DNA from: Bog-473 sp963719485
GTDB taxonomy: Bacteria; Actinomycetota; Acidimicrobiia; Acidimicrobiales; RAAP-2
Direction of reading: 5' to 3'
Length of the DNA: 64,000 nucleotides
Assembly (NCBI GenBank): GCA_963719485.1
Contig: OY970387.1
Span: forward strand, 2,542,001-2,606,000
This document shows, piece by piece, positions 31,981 through 41,079 of this stretch. The position numbers and the translations under genes were made by a program. A model generated the notes under the pieces. It was not told the origin of the DNA. It saw only the letters and a list, made by a program, of their open reading frames with translations, and made no database searches. Position 1 is the stretch's first letter, and the number at the start of each line of letters is the position of its first letter.

Positions 31981-34440
31981 ATGTCGACAAGGTCAGAGTT
32001 TTTGGCGCGCGGTACGGCGCGCGAGCGAGCAACAGGATCCCGACGAGAGGGACGCAAACGGCCCGGAGTTCGCCTCGCACTTGCAGCGGCAATCCTGGCG
32101 GCCCCCGTGGTGGGCGCGCTCGCGCTCTTGCCGGGGCGGGCATCCGCGACCGCGACGACGCTCTTCGTGTCCGCGACCAACGGGAATCCGTCGAACCCCG
32201 ACACGTCGTGTGCCACCGCGAAGTACACGACAATCGGTTCGGCGCTCACTGACGCCACGACAGGTTCGACTGTCGAGGTGTGCAACGGCACATACGCCGA
32301 ACAGATGACGATCACGACCTCGGGGCTGACCCTGGAGGCCGCCAGTGGCCAGTCGCCCGTGATCGAGCCGACCACCTTCAGCCAGAACGCGACCGACGCC
32401 GCGGGCAGCGGCGCCGCACCTGGGTTGGGCTTTCCGCCTCCGGGCACCCCGATCGCCGCGATCGTGGCGGTCGGCCCTGGCCTCACGGGAGTCACCGTGA
32501 GCGGGCTGACGATCAACGGCGCCAACGCCGCCTCGAGTACCTTCCTCAACCCCACCACCCCCGCACCGGCGGGCTGTGGCGCGGCCGAGCTCGCCGGCGG
32601 CCTGGTGCAGGGTGGCTCGGCCACCTTCAGCGGCGACACCATCGAGAACACAGCCGTCCCGCCGTGCGACGGCGTCGGGGCGTTCACCAACGGCGTGTTC
32701 GTCCAGTCGCCGAATTCGTCGACATCACAGGTGACCGTCAGCGGCAGCACGATCAACACGTTCGGCAAGAACGGGGTGGCGTGCATCAACACGGGGACCT
32801 TGTGCACCGTCAGCGACGACACCATCACGGGTCACGGCCCGGACGCGACATTCGGGCAAAACGGGGTCCAGATCGGCCCGGGCGGCACGGGGACAGTCAC
32901 CGGATCGACCATCTCCAACCTCGACTACACCGGCCCGCCGCCCGCGGGGGAGCCCCAAGGCGGCTACGCCGCGGCCGTGCTCCTCTACGATGCCGACGGC
33001 TCCTTCGCAGGCACCGGCGGCCAGGCCACCCCCGGGACCGCGACGCAGGTCACGTCCAACACGCTGAACAACGCGCAAATCGGCGTCAACATGGTCGCGT
33101 CGAGCGGCTGGGTTACCGGCAACACCATGGAGGCCAGCACTCCGGTGACTGGGAGCGTGGGCGTCTTCGCCGTGCCCTGTGACGTGTCCTGCTCGGCGCT
33201 CGGCGTGAACCCGAAAGACGCACAGGTCTGGGTGAGCGGCAACACGATCAATGCCGCTTCGGCCGCCGCCGGCGTCTGGGTCGGCGACAGCAACGCGGAC
33301 AACAGCGGCCACACCGAGACTGGCCCGGTCTACGGCAACGCCATCAGCGGGGCGACGGACGCGACCATCTTCGGCGAGGGCGCCGAGATCGTCCCGGCCC
33401 CGCCGACGGGTGTCAGCACGACCCCGAGCACCGCCACTGCGGCCACGGTGACATGGACGGCGCCGACCTTCACGGGGGCCGACTCGAGCGGATCACTCCC
33501 CGTCACCGGGTACACGGTCGTCCCTAATCCGCCCTGCGCGTCCTGCACCGGCTTGAGCGCCGGAGCGTCGGCGACGAGCACGACGGTGGGTGGACTCACC
33601 GCCGGGCAGTCCTACACCTTCACGGTGTACGCCTCGAATGCGGCCGGTCCGGGCGTGTCGTCGGTGCCGAGCAGTGGCTTGTCACCGACGAGCGGCTACT
33701 GGACGGTCGCGTCCGACGGCGGCATCTTCAACTACGGCAACGCCAAGTTCTACGGCTCGACCGGCGCCATGACGCTCAACAAGCCCGTCGTCGGGATGGC
33801 GGCAACGCACGACGGCGGCGGGTACTGGCTCGTGGCGTCCGACGGCGGCATCTTCAGCTACGGCGACGCGCAGTTCTACGGGTCGACCGGCGCGATGACG
33901 CTCAACAAGCCCATCGTGGGCATGGCGCCGACGCCCGACGGCGGCGGCTACTGGCTGGTGGCGTCCGACGGCGGCATCTTCAACTACGGCGACGCCAAGT
34001 TCTTCGGGTCGACGGGCTCCATCGTGCTCAACAAGCCCGTCGTGGGCATGGCGCCGACGCCCGACGGTGGCGGCTACTGGATGGTGGCGTCCGACGGCGG
34101 CATCTTCAGCTACGGCGACGCCAAGTTCTTCGGGTCGACGGGCTCCATCGTGCTCAACAAGCCCGTCGTGGGCATGGCGGCGACGCCCGACGGTGGCGGC
34201 TATTGGCTCGTCGCATCCGACGGCGGCATCTTCAGCTACGGCGACGCCACGTTCTTCGGGTCGACGGGCTCCATCGTGCTCAACAAGCCCGTCGTGGGCA
34301 TGGCGGCGACGCCCGACGGTGGCGGCTATTGGCTCGTCGCATCCGACGGCGGCATCTTCAGCTACGGCGACGCCACGTTCTTCGGGTCGACGGGCTCCAT
34401 CGTGCTCAACAAGCCCGTCGTGGGCATGGCGGCGACGTAG
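31981..34440 (+). CDS. Secreted beta-helix, Fn3 and repeat protein
   Basis: This 819-residue exported protein starts at ATG 31981 with GGGG upstream. A long basic N-region and hydrophobic core (LALAAAILAAPVVGALALL, about residues 30-48) end at an ASA cleavage site. A right-handed parallel beta-helix of pectate-lyase-like type fills about 60-470 (GTYAEQMTITTSGLTLEA, repeated GNTI/SGSTI turns). A fibronectin type III domain (PPTGVSTTPSTATAATVTW, about 473-570) and six 42-residue YW-x-VASDGGIF units follow. The frame stops inside the sixth unit. It shares its repeat family with the protein at 14418-15818. Polysaccharide binding or adhesion is inferred. Confidence 0.85.
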   Translation: MSTRSEFLARGTARERATGSRREGRKRPGVRLALAAAILAAPVVGALALLPGRASATATTLFVSATNGNPSNPDTSCATAKYTTIGSALTDATTGSTVEVCNGTYAEQMTITTSGLTLEAASGQSPVIEPTTFSQNATDAAGSGAAPGLGFPPPGTPIAAIVAVGPGLTGVTVSGLTINGANAASSTFLNPTTPAPAGCGAAELAGGLVQGGSATFSGDTIENTAVPPCDGVGAFTNGVFVQSPNSSTSQVTVSGSTINTFGKNGVACINTGTLCTVSDDTITGHGPDATFGQNGVQIGPGGTGTVTGSTISNLDYTGPPPAGEPQGGYAAAVLLYDADGSFAGTGGQATPGTATQVTSNTLNNAQIGVNMVASSGWVTGNTMEASTPVTGSVGVFAVPCDVSCSALGVNPKDAQVWVSGNTINAASAAAGVWVGDSNADNSGHTETGPVYGNAISGATDATIFGEGAEIVPAPPTGVSTTPSTATAATVTWTAPTFTGADSSGSLPVTGYTVVPNPPCASCTGLSAGASATSTTVGGLTAGQSYTFTVYASNAAGPGVSSVPSSGLSPTSGYWTVASDGGIFNYGNAKFYGSTGAMTLNKPVVGMAATHDGGGYWLVASDGGIFSYGDAQFYGSTGAMTLNKPIVGMAPTPDGGGYWLVASDGGIFNYGDAKFFGSTGSIVLNKPVVGMAPTPDGGGYWMVASDGGIFSYGDAKFFGSTGSIVLNKPVVGMAATPDGGGYWLVASDGGIFSYGDATFFGSTGSIVLNKPVVGMAATPDGGGYWLVASDGGIFSYGDATFFGSTGSIVLNKPVVGMAAT
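33697..34440 (+). repeat. Six tandem 126-bp coding repeats
   Basis: Units start at 33697, 33823, 33949, 34075, 34201 and 34327. The last two appear identical over the 114 bp where both are present; the first two are the most diverged. This indicates recent unequal duplication at the 3' end. The array stops at GCGACG-TAG, where the other copies continue with a CCCGACGG sequence. Confidence 0.92.
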
Positions 34441-34454
34441 GCCTCGCAGGCTTC

Positions 34455-34488
34455 CCGACCCCGCTGGGCCTCGACCCGGCGGGGTCGG
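34455..34488. terminator. Bidirectional hairpin terminator
   Basis: A 10-bp perfect stem (CCGACCCCGC/GCGGGGTCGG) with a 14-nt loop lies between the convergent repeat-protein gene and rpmB. Confidence 0.75.
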
Positions 34489-34498
34489 ACGGCCCGTG

Positions 34499-34723
34499 TC
34501 AGCTGGCCGACGACGTCGCCTGGTGGTTCCGGCGCAGGGGCTTGGTGACCTTCCCCGCCCGGATGCACGAGGTGCACACGTGCAGACGCTTCGGGGCGCC
34601 GTCGACCAACGCCCGCACCCGCTGGATGTTGGGGTCCCACCGCCGTTTGGTGCGACGGTGGGAGTGGCTCACGTTCATGCCGAACGAGGGCTTCTTGCCA
34701 CAGATGTCGCACACAGCTGCCAT
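34499..34723 (-). CDS. rpmB: 50S ribosomal protein L28
   Basis: This 74-residue L28 has CDICGKKP, VSHSHRRTKRRW and LHVCTSCIRAGKV. Two CxxC pairs form the zinc site of the C+ version of L28; C- paralogues used in zinc limitation lack them. ATG 34723 has AGGAAGG upstream. It is divergent from fakA, the usual actinobacterial arrangement for rpmB beside the DAK-recG block. Confidence 0.95.
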   Translation of the reverse strand: MAAVCDICGKKPSFGMNVSHSHRRTKRRWDPNIQRVRALVDGAPKRLHVCTSCIRAGKVTKPLRRNHQATSSAS

Positions 34724-34790
34724 GGGAGAACCTTCCTGGGGGAGGCCGCGGTCAACAGACCACGCAGGCCTTCACGAACAGCCCAAAGGT

Positions 34791-34796
34791 TAGCAT
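34791..34796 (+). promoter_or_regulatory. -10 box of the fakA operon
   Basis: TAGCAT lies 8 bp before ATG 34805, placing the start site at or next to the initiation codon. No ribosome binding site is seen, so a leaderless message is likely. Confidence 0.5.
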
Positions 34797-34804
34797 CCCC
34801 TGCC

Positions 34805-36478
34805 ATGACCTCCCCGTCGACGCTGGGCGCCGACGACCTGCGCGCCGTGATGGCCGGGTACCGGGACGCCCTGCGGCTGCACCAGGTCGACATCAACCGG
34901 CTGAACGTCTACCCGGTGCCCGACGGGGACACGGGCACCAACATGGCGCTGACCCTCGAAGCCGTGGTCAGCGAGCTGGAGGGCGTCGACGGCGGGGCCG
35001 GCCTGGACGAGGTGTGCAAGGCGATCGGACACGGGTCGCTGATGGGGGCCCGGGGCAACTCGGGCGTCATCCTCTCGCAGCTCCTGCGGGGCATGAGCGA
35101 GCGGATGGCGACGGCCGGCGAGGCAGGCGTAGGCCCCGACGTCCTGGTGGACGCCATGGGCCACGCCTCCGAATTGGCCCGGCGGGCCGTGGTGCGGCCG
35201 GTCGAGGGCACGATCCTGACGGTGGCCGCGGCCGCGGCGACGGGGGCGGCGAACGGGTCCGGCCTGGTGGGTGTCGTCGAGAGCGCCCGCGGCGAGGCCG
35301 CGGACGCGCTGGGCCGGACACCCGACATGCTCCCGGTCCTGGCGCAGGCGGGCGTGGTCGACGCCGGCGGCGCCGGGTACCTGCTCCTGCTCGATGCGTT
35401 CCTCCTCGTCCTCGACGGCCGGCCCCTGCCGGAGCCATCGGGGGCGCCCGCTCCGGACCTGAGCGGGCTCAACGGCAGCCTGACGTCGGCCCACGACGCT
35501 CTGGCCGGCGGGGAGCACGTCGGGGACCTCCGCTACGAGGTCATGTACTTCCTGTCGGCACCGGACGACTCCGTCGAGGCGTTCAAGGAGGTGTGGGCCG
35601 GCATCGGCGACTCCATCGTCGTGGTCGGCGGCGACGGGCTGTGGAATTGCCATATCCATACGAACGACGTGGGCGCGGCCATCGAGGCCGGGGTGGACGC
35701 AGGCCGACCGCACCGGATCAGGGTGACCGACCTCGACGAGCAGGTCGAGGAGGAGCGCTGGGTGCGCGAGAGCGTGGGCGCGCCAGGGGCCGGTCCCAGC
35801 AGCGAGGGCACGGGCCCGCCACCGAGGACGAGCGTCGTCGCCGTCGTCTCGGGTGACGGCATCGGGCGCATCTTCCGCTCGCTCGGCGTCCACCACCTCG
35901 TCGTGGGCGGCCAGACCATGAACCCGGCCACGGCCGACCTGGTGAAGGCGGTCGAGTCCGTCGGCTCCGCCGAGGTGGTGATCCTGCCCAACAACAAGAA
36001 CATCCGCCCCGTGGCCGACCAGGTGGACGCGCTGTGCGGCAAGACGGTCCGCGTCGTGGCGACGGGTTCGATCGTCGAGGGCTTCGCCGCACTGCTGGCC
36101 TACGACCCCGCGGCCGGGGCCGAGGCCAACGTCGCGTCCATGTCCGAGTCGGCGGCCCGCGTGGTACCGGCCGAGGTCACCCGGGCCGTGCGGGACACCG
36201 TGACCGACGCCGGTGAGGTGCACGAGGGCGACTTCATCGGAATCTCGCGCGACGGCGTCGTGGCCGTCTCCGACAACATCGTCGTCTGCACCCGCCTGCT
36301 GCTCAGCCGACTGCTCGAACCGACGCACGAGCTGGTGACGCTCATTGAGGGCGAGGGGGCGCGTGTCGCCGACACGAGGCGGATCGAGGAGTGGCTCTCC
36401 GAGGAGCACCCGGACGTCGCGCTCGAGGTGCACCAGGGCGGCCAGCCCCTCTACCCGTACCTGTTGGGGATTGAGTAG
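34805..36478 (+). CDS. fakA: DAK2 domain fatty-acid kinase subunit A
   Basis: This 557-residue protein belongs to the FakA/YloV family, which phosphorylates fatty acids held by a FakB partner to feed membrane lipid synthesis. The N-terminal DhaL nucleotide domain has NVYPVPDGDTGTNM (about residues 35-48), GARGNSGVILSQLLRG and VEGTILTVA. A middle domain carries the Cys-free YEVMYFL segment and IHTND near 283. The C-terminal domain (VVVGGQTMNPATADL, ILPNNKNI) is the FakB-interacting part. No fakB is in the window. The recG gene starts inside its last codons. Confidence 0.9.
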   Translation: MTSPSTLGADDLRAVMAGYRDALRLHQVDINRLNVYPVPDGDTGTNMALTLEAVVSELEGVDGGAGLDEVCKAIGHGSLMGARGNSGVILSQLLRGMSERMATAGEAGVGPDVLVDAMGHASELARRAVVRPVEGTILTVAAAAATGAANGSGLVGVVESARGEAADALGRTPDMLPVLAQAGVVDAGGAGYLLLLDAFLLVLDGRPLPEPSGAPAPDLSGLNGSLTSAHDALAGGEHVGDLRYEVMYFLSAPDDSVEAFKEVWAGIGDSIVVVGGDGLWNCHIHTNDVGAAIEAGVDAGRPHRIRVTDLDEQVEEERWVRESVGAPGAGPSSEGTGPPPRTSVVAVVSGDGIGRIFRSLGVHHLVVGGQTMNPATADLVKAVESVGSAEVVILPNNKNIRPVADQVDALCGKTVRVVATGSIVEGFAALLAYDPAAGAEANVASMSESAARVVPAEVTRAVRDTVTDAGEVHEGDFIGISRDGVVAVSDNIVVCTRLLLSRLLEPTHELVTLIEGEGARVADTRRIEEWLSEEHPDVALEVHQGGQPLYPYLLGIE

Positions 36479-38639
36479 CGGCCGCACACTCGGCGACCTG
36501 AGCCAGCGGCCGGTGTCGGTGCTCGAGTCGGTGTCGGAGCGCAAGGCCGGGCGCCTGGCCGAGCTCGGTGTCGAGTCCGTCCTCGACCTCCTCACCACCT
36601 ACCCGCGCCGCTACATCGACCGCACCCGCCAGGCCGACGTCTCGGGACTGCGGGTGGGGGACGAGGCGGCGGTGCTGGCTTCGGTGCAGTCGGCGCACGC
36701 CCGGCGCGCCCGGACGGGGCGCGCGGTCGTCGATGTCGTGGTGCGCGACCACACCGGCCGCCTCAAGATCGTCTTCTTCAACCAACCCTGGCGGACCAAG
36801 CAGCTCGAGGTCGGCACCGAGGCGATCTTCTTCGGGAAGGTGACCGACTACCGGGGCACGCGCCAGATGGCCAACCCGGTCGTGGACGTGGTGGCCGGTG
36901 TGACGCCCGGGCGCCGCACGCTGCGGATCCTGCCGGTCTATCCGGCGTCGGCCAAGGCCGGGCTGACGTCGTGGGAGATCGGGGAGTTCGTCGAAGAGGC
37001 GCTCGGGCGCGCCGGCGAATTCGCCGACCCGCTCCCCGAAGCGTGGCGGACCTCCATCGACCTCTGGGAGCGGACAGACGCCTTCCGGGCCATCCACACA
37101 CCCGAGTCCCTGGACGTCGTGAAGCCGGCACGCCGCCGGCTGGTCTTCGACGAGCTGTTCCGGCTGCAACTCGCGCTGGTGCTGCGCCGCCGCGCCTTCG
37201 AGGACAACGCCCGCGCGCTGCACCACGACGTCTCCCCGCGGGAGGTCACCGGCGCGGTCGCGGACACGCTGGTGGCGCGCTTTCTGGCCGGGCTGCCCTA
37301 CGAGCTCACCAAGGCGCAGCGCCGTGCGCTGGCCGTGATTGTGGCCGACATGGCCGGGCCGTTCCCGATGCACCGGCTCCTGCAGGGCGACGTCGGGTCG
37401 GGCAAGACGGTTGTCGCGCTGGCCACCCTGCTGGCGGCGGTGCAGAGCGGGCACCAGGGCGCCTTGATGGTGCCGACCGAAGTGCTGGCCGAGCAGCACT
37501 TCTCGGCGGTGCGGGCCCTGCTTGGCGACCTGGAGGGCGCGGGGGGCATGGCGGGCGGCGAGGTCCGCGTGGAGCTGCTGACGAGCCGGGTCAAGGGCAA
37601 GGCGCGCACCGCGGTCATGGAGGGGTTGGCCTCGGGCGAGGTCGGCGTGGTGGTGGGGACCCACGCGCTGCTGACCGAGGAGGTGGCGTTCGCGTCGCTC
37701 GGGGCCGTGGTGATCGACGAGCAGCATCGCTTCGGTGTCGAACAGCGTGCGACGTTGCGCGCCAAGGGCACCGACGGCGATCCGGACCTGCTGGTCATGA
37801 CGGCGACGCCCATCCCGCGCACGGCCGCCATGGTGATCTTCGGCGACCTCGACCTGACCACGCTCGACGAGATGCCGCCGGGCCGGATCCCCGTGACGAC
37901 CGAGTGGCTGCCGGGCACGGATGCGGGCGGCGGGCACGTCGGGGAGGAGCGCGCCTGGGCCAAGGTGCGCGAGGAGGTGGCGGCCGGTCACCGGGCCTTC
38001 GTGGTGTGCCCGCTCGTCAGCGACTCGCTCCGGGTCGAGGCGAAGTCGGCGACGGAGGAGTACGAGCGGCTGGCGGCGGGGGAGCTCGCGGGTCTGCGCG
38101 TCGGGCTCCTGCACGGCCAGATGGCGGCGGCGTCGCGCGAGGAGGTGATGGACCGCTTCCGGGCGGGCGAGCTGAATGTGCTGGTGGCCACGACGGTCAT
38201 TGAGGTCGGCGTCGATGTGCCCGAGGCCACCGTGATGGTGGTCGAGAGCGCCGACCGCTTCGGGATCGCCCAGCTGCACCAGCTGCGCGGCCGCGTGGGG
38301 CGCGGCGGGACGGCCAGCTGGTGCTACCTCCTCGGCGGCGAGGAGGGCAACGAGCGGTTGACCGCTGTGGCCGGCTCGACCGACGGCTTCGCGCTGGCGG
38401 AGGCCGACCTGCGCGTCCGGGGCGAGGGAACGCTCCTCGGTGCGCGCCAGAAGGGCCAGAGCGACCTGCGGCTGGCGTCGCTCACCGACCCCGGCGACAT
38501 GGCGCTGCTCGACGAGGCACGCCGTGTGGCCGAGACCATGGTCGACGAGGACCCACAGCTCAGGGCGCACGCCGACCTGGCCGACGAGGTGCGGCTGCTG
38601 TTGAGCGAGGATGAGGGGGAGTACCTCTTCAAGAGTTGA
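36471..38639 (+). CDS. recG: ATP-dependent DNA helicase RecG
   Basis: This 722-residue branch-migration helicase regresses stalled replication forks. The N-terminal wedge/OB domain (PRRYIDRTRQADVSGLRVGDEA, then VVVRDHTGRLKIVFFNQPW) is followed by a superfamily 2 motor. It has Walker A GDVGSGKTVVA (about residue 305), the RecG form of Walker B DEQHRFGVEQR (about 416), TATPIPRT, and motif VI QLRGRVGRGG. TTG 36471, overlapping fakA by 8 nt, is the best start; GTG 36513 would remove 14 residues. Length fits the family. Confidence 0.95.
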   Translation: MSSGRTLGDLSQRPVSVLESVSERKAGRLAELGVESVLDLLTTYPRRYIDRTRQADVSGLRVGDEAAVLASVQSAHARRARTGRAVVDVVVRDHTGRLKIVFFNQPWRTKQLEVGTEAIFFGKVTDYRGTRQMANPVVDVVAGVTPGRRTLRILPVYPASAKAGLTSWEIGEFVEEALGRAGEFADPLPEAWRTSIDLWERTDAFRAIHTPESLDVVKPARRRLVFDELFRLQLALVLRRRAFEDNARALHHDVSPREVTGAVADTLVARFLAGLPYELTKAQRRALAVIVADMAGPFPMHRLLQGDVGSGKTVVALATLLAAVQSGHQGALMVPTEVLAEQHFSAVRALLGDLEGAGGMAGGEVRVELLTSRVKGKARTAVMEGLASGEVGVVVGTHALLTEEVAFASLGAVVIDEQHRFGVEQRATLRAKGTDGDPDLLVMTATPIPRTAAMVIFGDLDLTTLDEMPPGRIPVTTEWLPGTDAGGGHVGEERAWAKVREEVAAGHRAFVVCPLVSDSLRVEAKSATEEYERLAAGELAGLRVGLLHGQMAAASREEVMDRFRAGELNVLVATTVIEVGVDVPEATVMVVESADRFGIAQLHQLRGRVGRGGTASWCYLLGGEEGNERLTAVAGSTDGFALAEADLRVRGEGTLLGARQKGQSDLRLASLTDPGDMALLDEARRVAETMVDEDPQLRAHADLADEVRLLLSEDEGEYLFKS

Positions 38640-38678
38640 CCGCTCGACGACGCTGAGCTGCCGCGTGCGCCGCCGCCG

Positions 38679-38684
38679 TAGGGT
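38679..38684 (+). promoter_or_regulatory. -10 box before rsmD
   Basis: TAGGGT stands 6 bp before ATG 38691, with no ribosome binding site, so an internal leaderless promoter for rsmD-coaD is likely. Confidence 0.5.
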
Positions 38685-38690
38685 GGGCCG

Positions 38691-39227
38691 ATGCGGGTCA
38701 TCGGAGGCCGGAGCCGCGGGCGCCGGCTGGCCGCCAAGCTCCCGCCGTCGGTCCGCCCGACGTCGGACCGGGTGCGCGAGGCGATCTTCGACATTCTCGG
38801 CTCGCAGGGCGGCGTCGAGGGCCTGGCGGTCGTCGACCTGTTCTGCGGCAGCGGCGCCCTGGGCGTCGAGGCGCTTTCCAGGGGGGCGACGTCGTGCACC
38901 TTCGTCGACCTGGATCCGGACGCGCTGGCCGCCGTCCGCCGGAACCTCGATGCGGTGGGCCTGGGCGAGGAGCCGGCCACGCTGGTGCGGGCCGCGCTCC
39001 CCGGATGGCTGGCGACCGCGGCCGCCGGGACGTTCGACCTCGCCCTGTGCGACCCCCCGTACGACTTCGAGGACTGGCCGGCGCTCCTCGGCGCGCTGCA
39101 AGCGGACGCCGTCGTGATGGAATCGGCCGCGCCGATCGCGCCGACCGGGCCCTGGGTGGTCGCGAGAGAGCGCCGGTACGGCGGTACGCTCGTGACCGTG
39201 GCTCATCGCAGCGGTGACGGCTCGTGA
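38691..39227 (+). CDS. rsmD: 16S rRNA (guanine966-N2)-methyltransferase
   Basis: This 178-residue SAM-dependent methyltransferase modifies G966 of 16S rRNA in the 30S subunit. MRVIGGRSRGRRL at the N-terminus, the SAM loop DLFCGSGALGVEALSRGA (about residues 49-66) and the catalytic CDPPYDF (about 120) are all present. PTSDRVREAIFDIL is the usual RNA-contact helix. It couples to coaD by a GTGA overlap, the common bacterial order. Confidence 0.95.
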   Translation: MRVIGGRSRGRRLAAKLPPSVRPTSDRVREAIFDILGSQGGVEGLAVVDLFCGSGALGVEALSRGATSCTFVDLDPDALAAVRRNLDAVGLGEEPATLVRAALPGWLATAAAGTFDLALCDPPYDFEDWPALLGALQADAVVMESAAPIAPTGPWVVARERRYGGTLVTVAHRSGDGS

Positions 39228-39736
39228 AAGTCGGGCTTTTTCCGGGGTCCTTCGACCCCTTCCACAACGGGCACCTCGAGATCGTCGAGCGCGCCAGCCG
39301 TCTCTTCGACGAGGTCGTGGTGGCCGCCCTGCGCAACCCCCAGAAGGGCATGGCGCTCTTCGACCTGCAGGAACGCCAGGCCATGCTCGAGGAGGTGGTG
39401 GCGCACCTGCCGTCGGTGCGCATCGTGTCGGTCTCGACCCTGCTGGTCTACGTGGCGCGCGACGTCGGCGCGTCGGCGATCGTGCGCGGGCTGCGGGCCG
39501 TCTCGGACTTCGAGGCCGAGATGCAGATGGCCCAGATGAACAACCACCTCTCGGGCGTCGAGACGATCTTCATCCCCACCAGCCCGGAGTGGTCGTTCGT
39601 CGCCTCCAAGCTCGTGCGCGAGGTGTGGCGCTTCGGCGGTGACGTGTCGGCCTTCGTGCCCAAGCCGGTGGCCGAGGCGTTGCAGGCCAAGTACAACGAG
39701 CGCGGTCTGGACGCGAAGGGGGGCGAGGACGGGTGA
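39224..39736 (+). CDS. coaD: Phosphopantetheine adenylyltransferase
   Basis: This 170-residue enzyme adenylates 4'-phosphopantetheine to dephospho-CoA, the penultimate step of CoA synthesis. The nucleotidyltransferase motif GSFDPFHNGHLEIVERA (about residues 7-23) with its conserved HxGH-like pair, RGLRAVSDFEAEMQMAQMN in the middle, and EWSFVASKLVREV at the C-terminal ATP site are diagnostic. The start is GTG 39224. It overlaps the SepIVA-like gene by 4 nt. Confidence 0.97.
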   Translation: MKVGLFPGSFDPFHNGHLEIVERASRLFDEVVVAALRNPQKGMALFDLQERQAMLEEVVAHLPSVRIVSVSTLLVYVARDVGASAIVRGLRAVSDFEAEMQMAQMNNHLSGVETIFIPTSPEWSFVASKLVREVWRFGGDVSAFVPKPVAEALQAKYNERGLDAKGGEDG

Positions 39737-40296
39737 GCGACCAGTTCCTGGAAGTCGACGAGGAGCCCCCGGTGGAAGAGGTGGGGATCGAATCCATCCT
39801 CCACCAACTGCTCGACCTGATGGCCGGCGCCAAGTCGATGCCACTGTCCTCCTCGGTGATGGTCTCGCGTGAGGAGGTGACCTCGCTCGTGCAGTCCGCC
39901 ATCGAGTGCCTGCCCGACGAGCTCCGCCAGGCGCGTTGGCTGCTGCGCGAGCGCGAGGAGTTCATGGCCGAGCGCAACCGTGACGCCGATGCCCTCATGG
40001 ACGAGGTGCGGGCCCAGGCGGAACACATGGTGCAGCGCACCGAGATCGTGCGTCAGGCCAACTCCGTGGCGCAGCGCATCCTCGACGACGCCAACGAGGA
40101 GGCCCGGGCGCTCCGGCACCAGGCCGAGGATTTCGTCGACACCAAGCTCGCCGGCATGGAGATCGTGCTGGACCGCCTCACCCGTACCGTCCAGGCCGGC
40201 CGGGCCAAGCTGGCGGCGCCCTCGCTCGACACGGTGGCCGTCGCCGAAGCAGCAGGGTCGGAGGAGGACGGCTTCTTCGACCAGGATCAGTCGTAG
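39733..40296 (+). CDS. SepIVA/DivIVA-like coiled-coil protein
   Basis: This 187-residue protein is built around a long charged coiled coil (ARWLLREREEFMAERNRDADALMDEVRAQAEHM..., residues about 75-150). An N-terminal helix (ESILHQLLDLMAGAKSMP) precedes a Ser-rich linker. Place and size match mycobacterial SepIVA, between coaD and the DUF177 gene, a factor acting in late division and polar growth. The sequence itself shows only a DivIVA-like coil, so the name rests on synteny. It is followed directly (0 bp) by the DUF177 gene. Confidence 0.75.
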   Translation: MSDQFLEVDEEPPVEEVGIESILHQLLDLMAGAKSMPLSSSVMVSREEVTSLVQSAIECLPDELRQARWLLREREEFMAERNRDADALMDEVRAQAEHMVQRTEIVRQANSVAQRILDDANEEARALRHQAEDFVDTKLAGMEIVLDRLTRTVQAGRAKLAAPSLDTVAVAEAAGSEEDGFFDQDQS

Positions 40297-40830
40297 ATGC
40301 CTGCCGACCCTTTCGTCGTCCACGTGGCGCGGGTGCGGCGCTCCTCCGGCCAGGCCGTGCACGAGGTGCGGCGAGGCGAGGTGGCCCAGGCCGGCCCGAT
40401 CGACGAGGCCGGCATCGACCCCGGGCGCAGCGTGGTCCCGGCCGGCGCCGAGATCGAGGTCGACGTGACCCTCACCCCCTTCGAAGGGGGGATCGACGTC
40501 GCCGGCACGGTCAGCGCCCCGTGGTCCGGGATCTGCCGACGGTGTGCTGAGCCGGTTTCGGGGGAACTGCGCATCCCCGTGCACGAGCGCTACGCCGACG
40601 CCCCTCTGGCCGGCGCGTCCGACGAGGAGCTCTATCCCATCGTCGACGAGACCATCGACCTCGGGCTGCTGGCCCGGGACGCCGTGGTGCTCGAGCTGCC
40701 CATGGCTCCGCTGTGCCGGGAGGACTGCGCCGGGCTGTGCGTCCAGTGCGGGGCCAACCGCAACGAGGGCGACTGCGGCTGCGTTGCCCCAGGCGATCCC
40801 CGGTGGGCTAATCTCGACGTGCTCCGGTAG
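40297..40830 (+). CDS. yceD: YceD/DUF177 family protein
   Basis: This 177-residue protein belongs to DUF177, encoded before rpmF in most bacteria and linked to 23S rRNA processing or 50S assembly. Features are VTLTPFEGGIDVAGTVSAPWSGICRRCAEPV (CxxC), DLGLLARDAVVLELPMAPLC and the terminal Cys-rich CAGLCVQCGANRNEGDCGC. These Cys pairs suggest zinc binding. ATG 40297 directly follows the preceding stop. rpmF starts 68 bp later. Confidence 0.9.
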   Translation: MPADPFVVHVARVRRSSGQAVHEVRRGEVAQAGPIDEAGIDPGRSVVPAGAEIEVDVTLTPFEGGIDVAGTVSAPWSGICRRCAEPVSGELRIPVHERYADAPLAGASDEELYPIVDETIDLGLLARDAVVLELPMAPLCREDCAGLCVQCGANRNEGDCGCVAPGDPRWANLDVLR

Positions 40831-40898
40831 CCGGTCCCTTCCGGTCCGGCACCGTCCGAGAGCGCGCGTGCGCCCGAATCGATCGTTGGAGATCCGCC

Positions 40899-41078
40899 AT
40901 GGCCGTCCCCAAGAAGAAGAAGTCCAAGGCCAAGGGCCGCAGCCACCAGGCTGCGGCGTGGCGTCTGGGCCGGCCCGCCCGCAGCGTGTGTCCGCATTGC
41001 CAGGCGTCCAAGACGCCCCACGTGGTCTGCCCCAGCTGCGGCTGGTACAAGGGGCGCCAAGCGGTCGAGGTCGACTGA
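40899..41078 (+). CDS. rpmF: 50S ribosomal protein L32
   Basis: This 59-residue L32 starts MAVPKKKKSKAKGRSHQAA and has the zinc pairs CPHC (residues 32-35) and CPSC (45-48). ATG 40899 follows GGAGATCCGCC, a usable ribosome binding site. plsX begins 1 bp after its stop, the standard rpmF-plsX junction. Confidence 0.96.
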   Translation: MAVPKKKKSKAKGRSHQAAAWRLGRPARSVCPHCQASKTPHVVCPSCGWYKGRQAVEVD

Positions 41079-41079
41079 G

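Noticed and set aside
33697..34440. A CRISPR array suggested by regular repeats
   Set aside because: The 126-bp units are in-frame protein repeats with no unique spacers.
36342..39206. A 954-codon open frame on the minus strand
   Set aside because: It lies opposite fakA, recG and rsmD, which have clear family motifs; its Arg/Pro/His-rich product is typical of antisense frames in GC-rich DNA.
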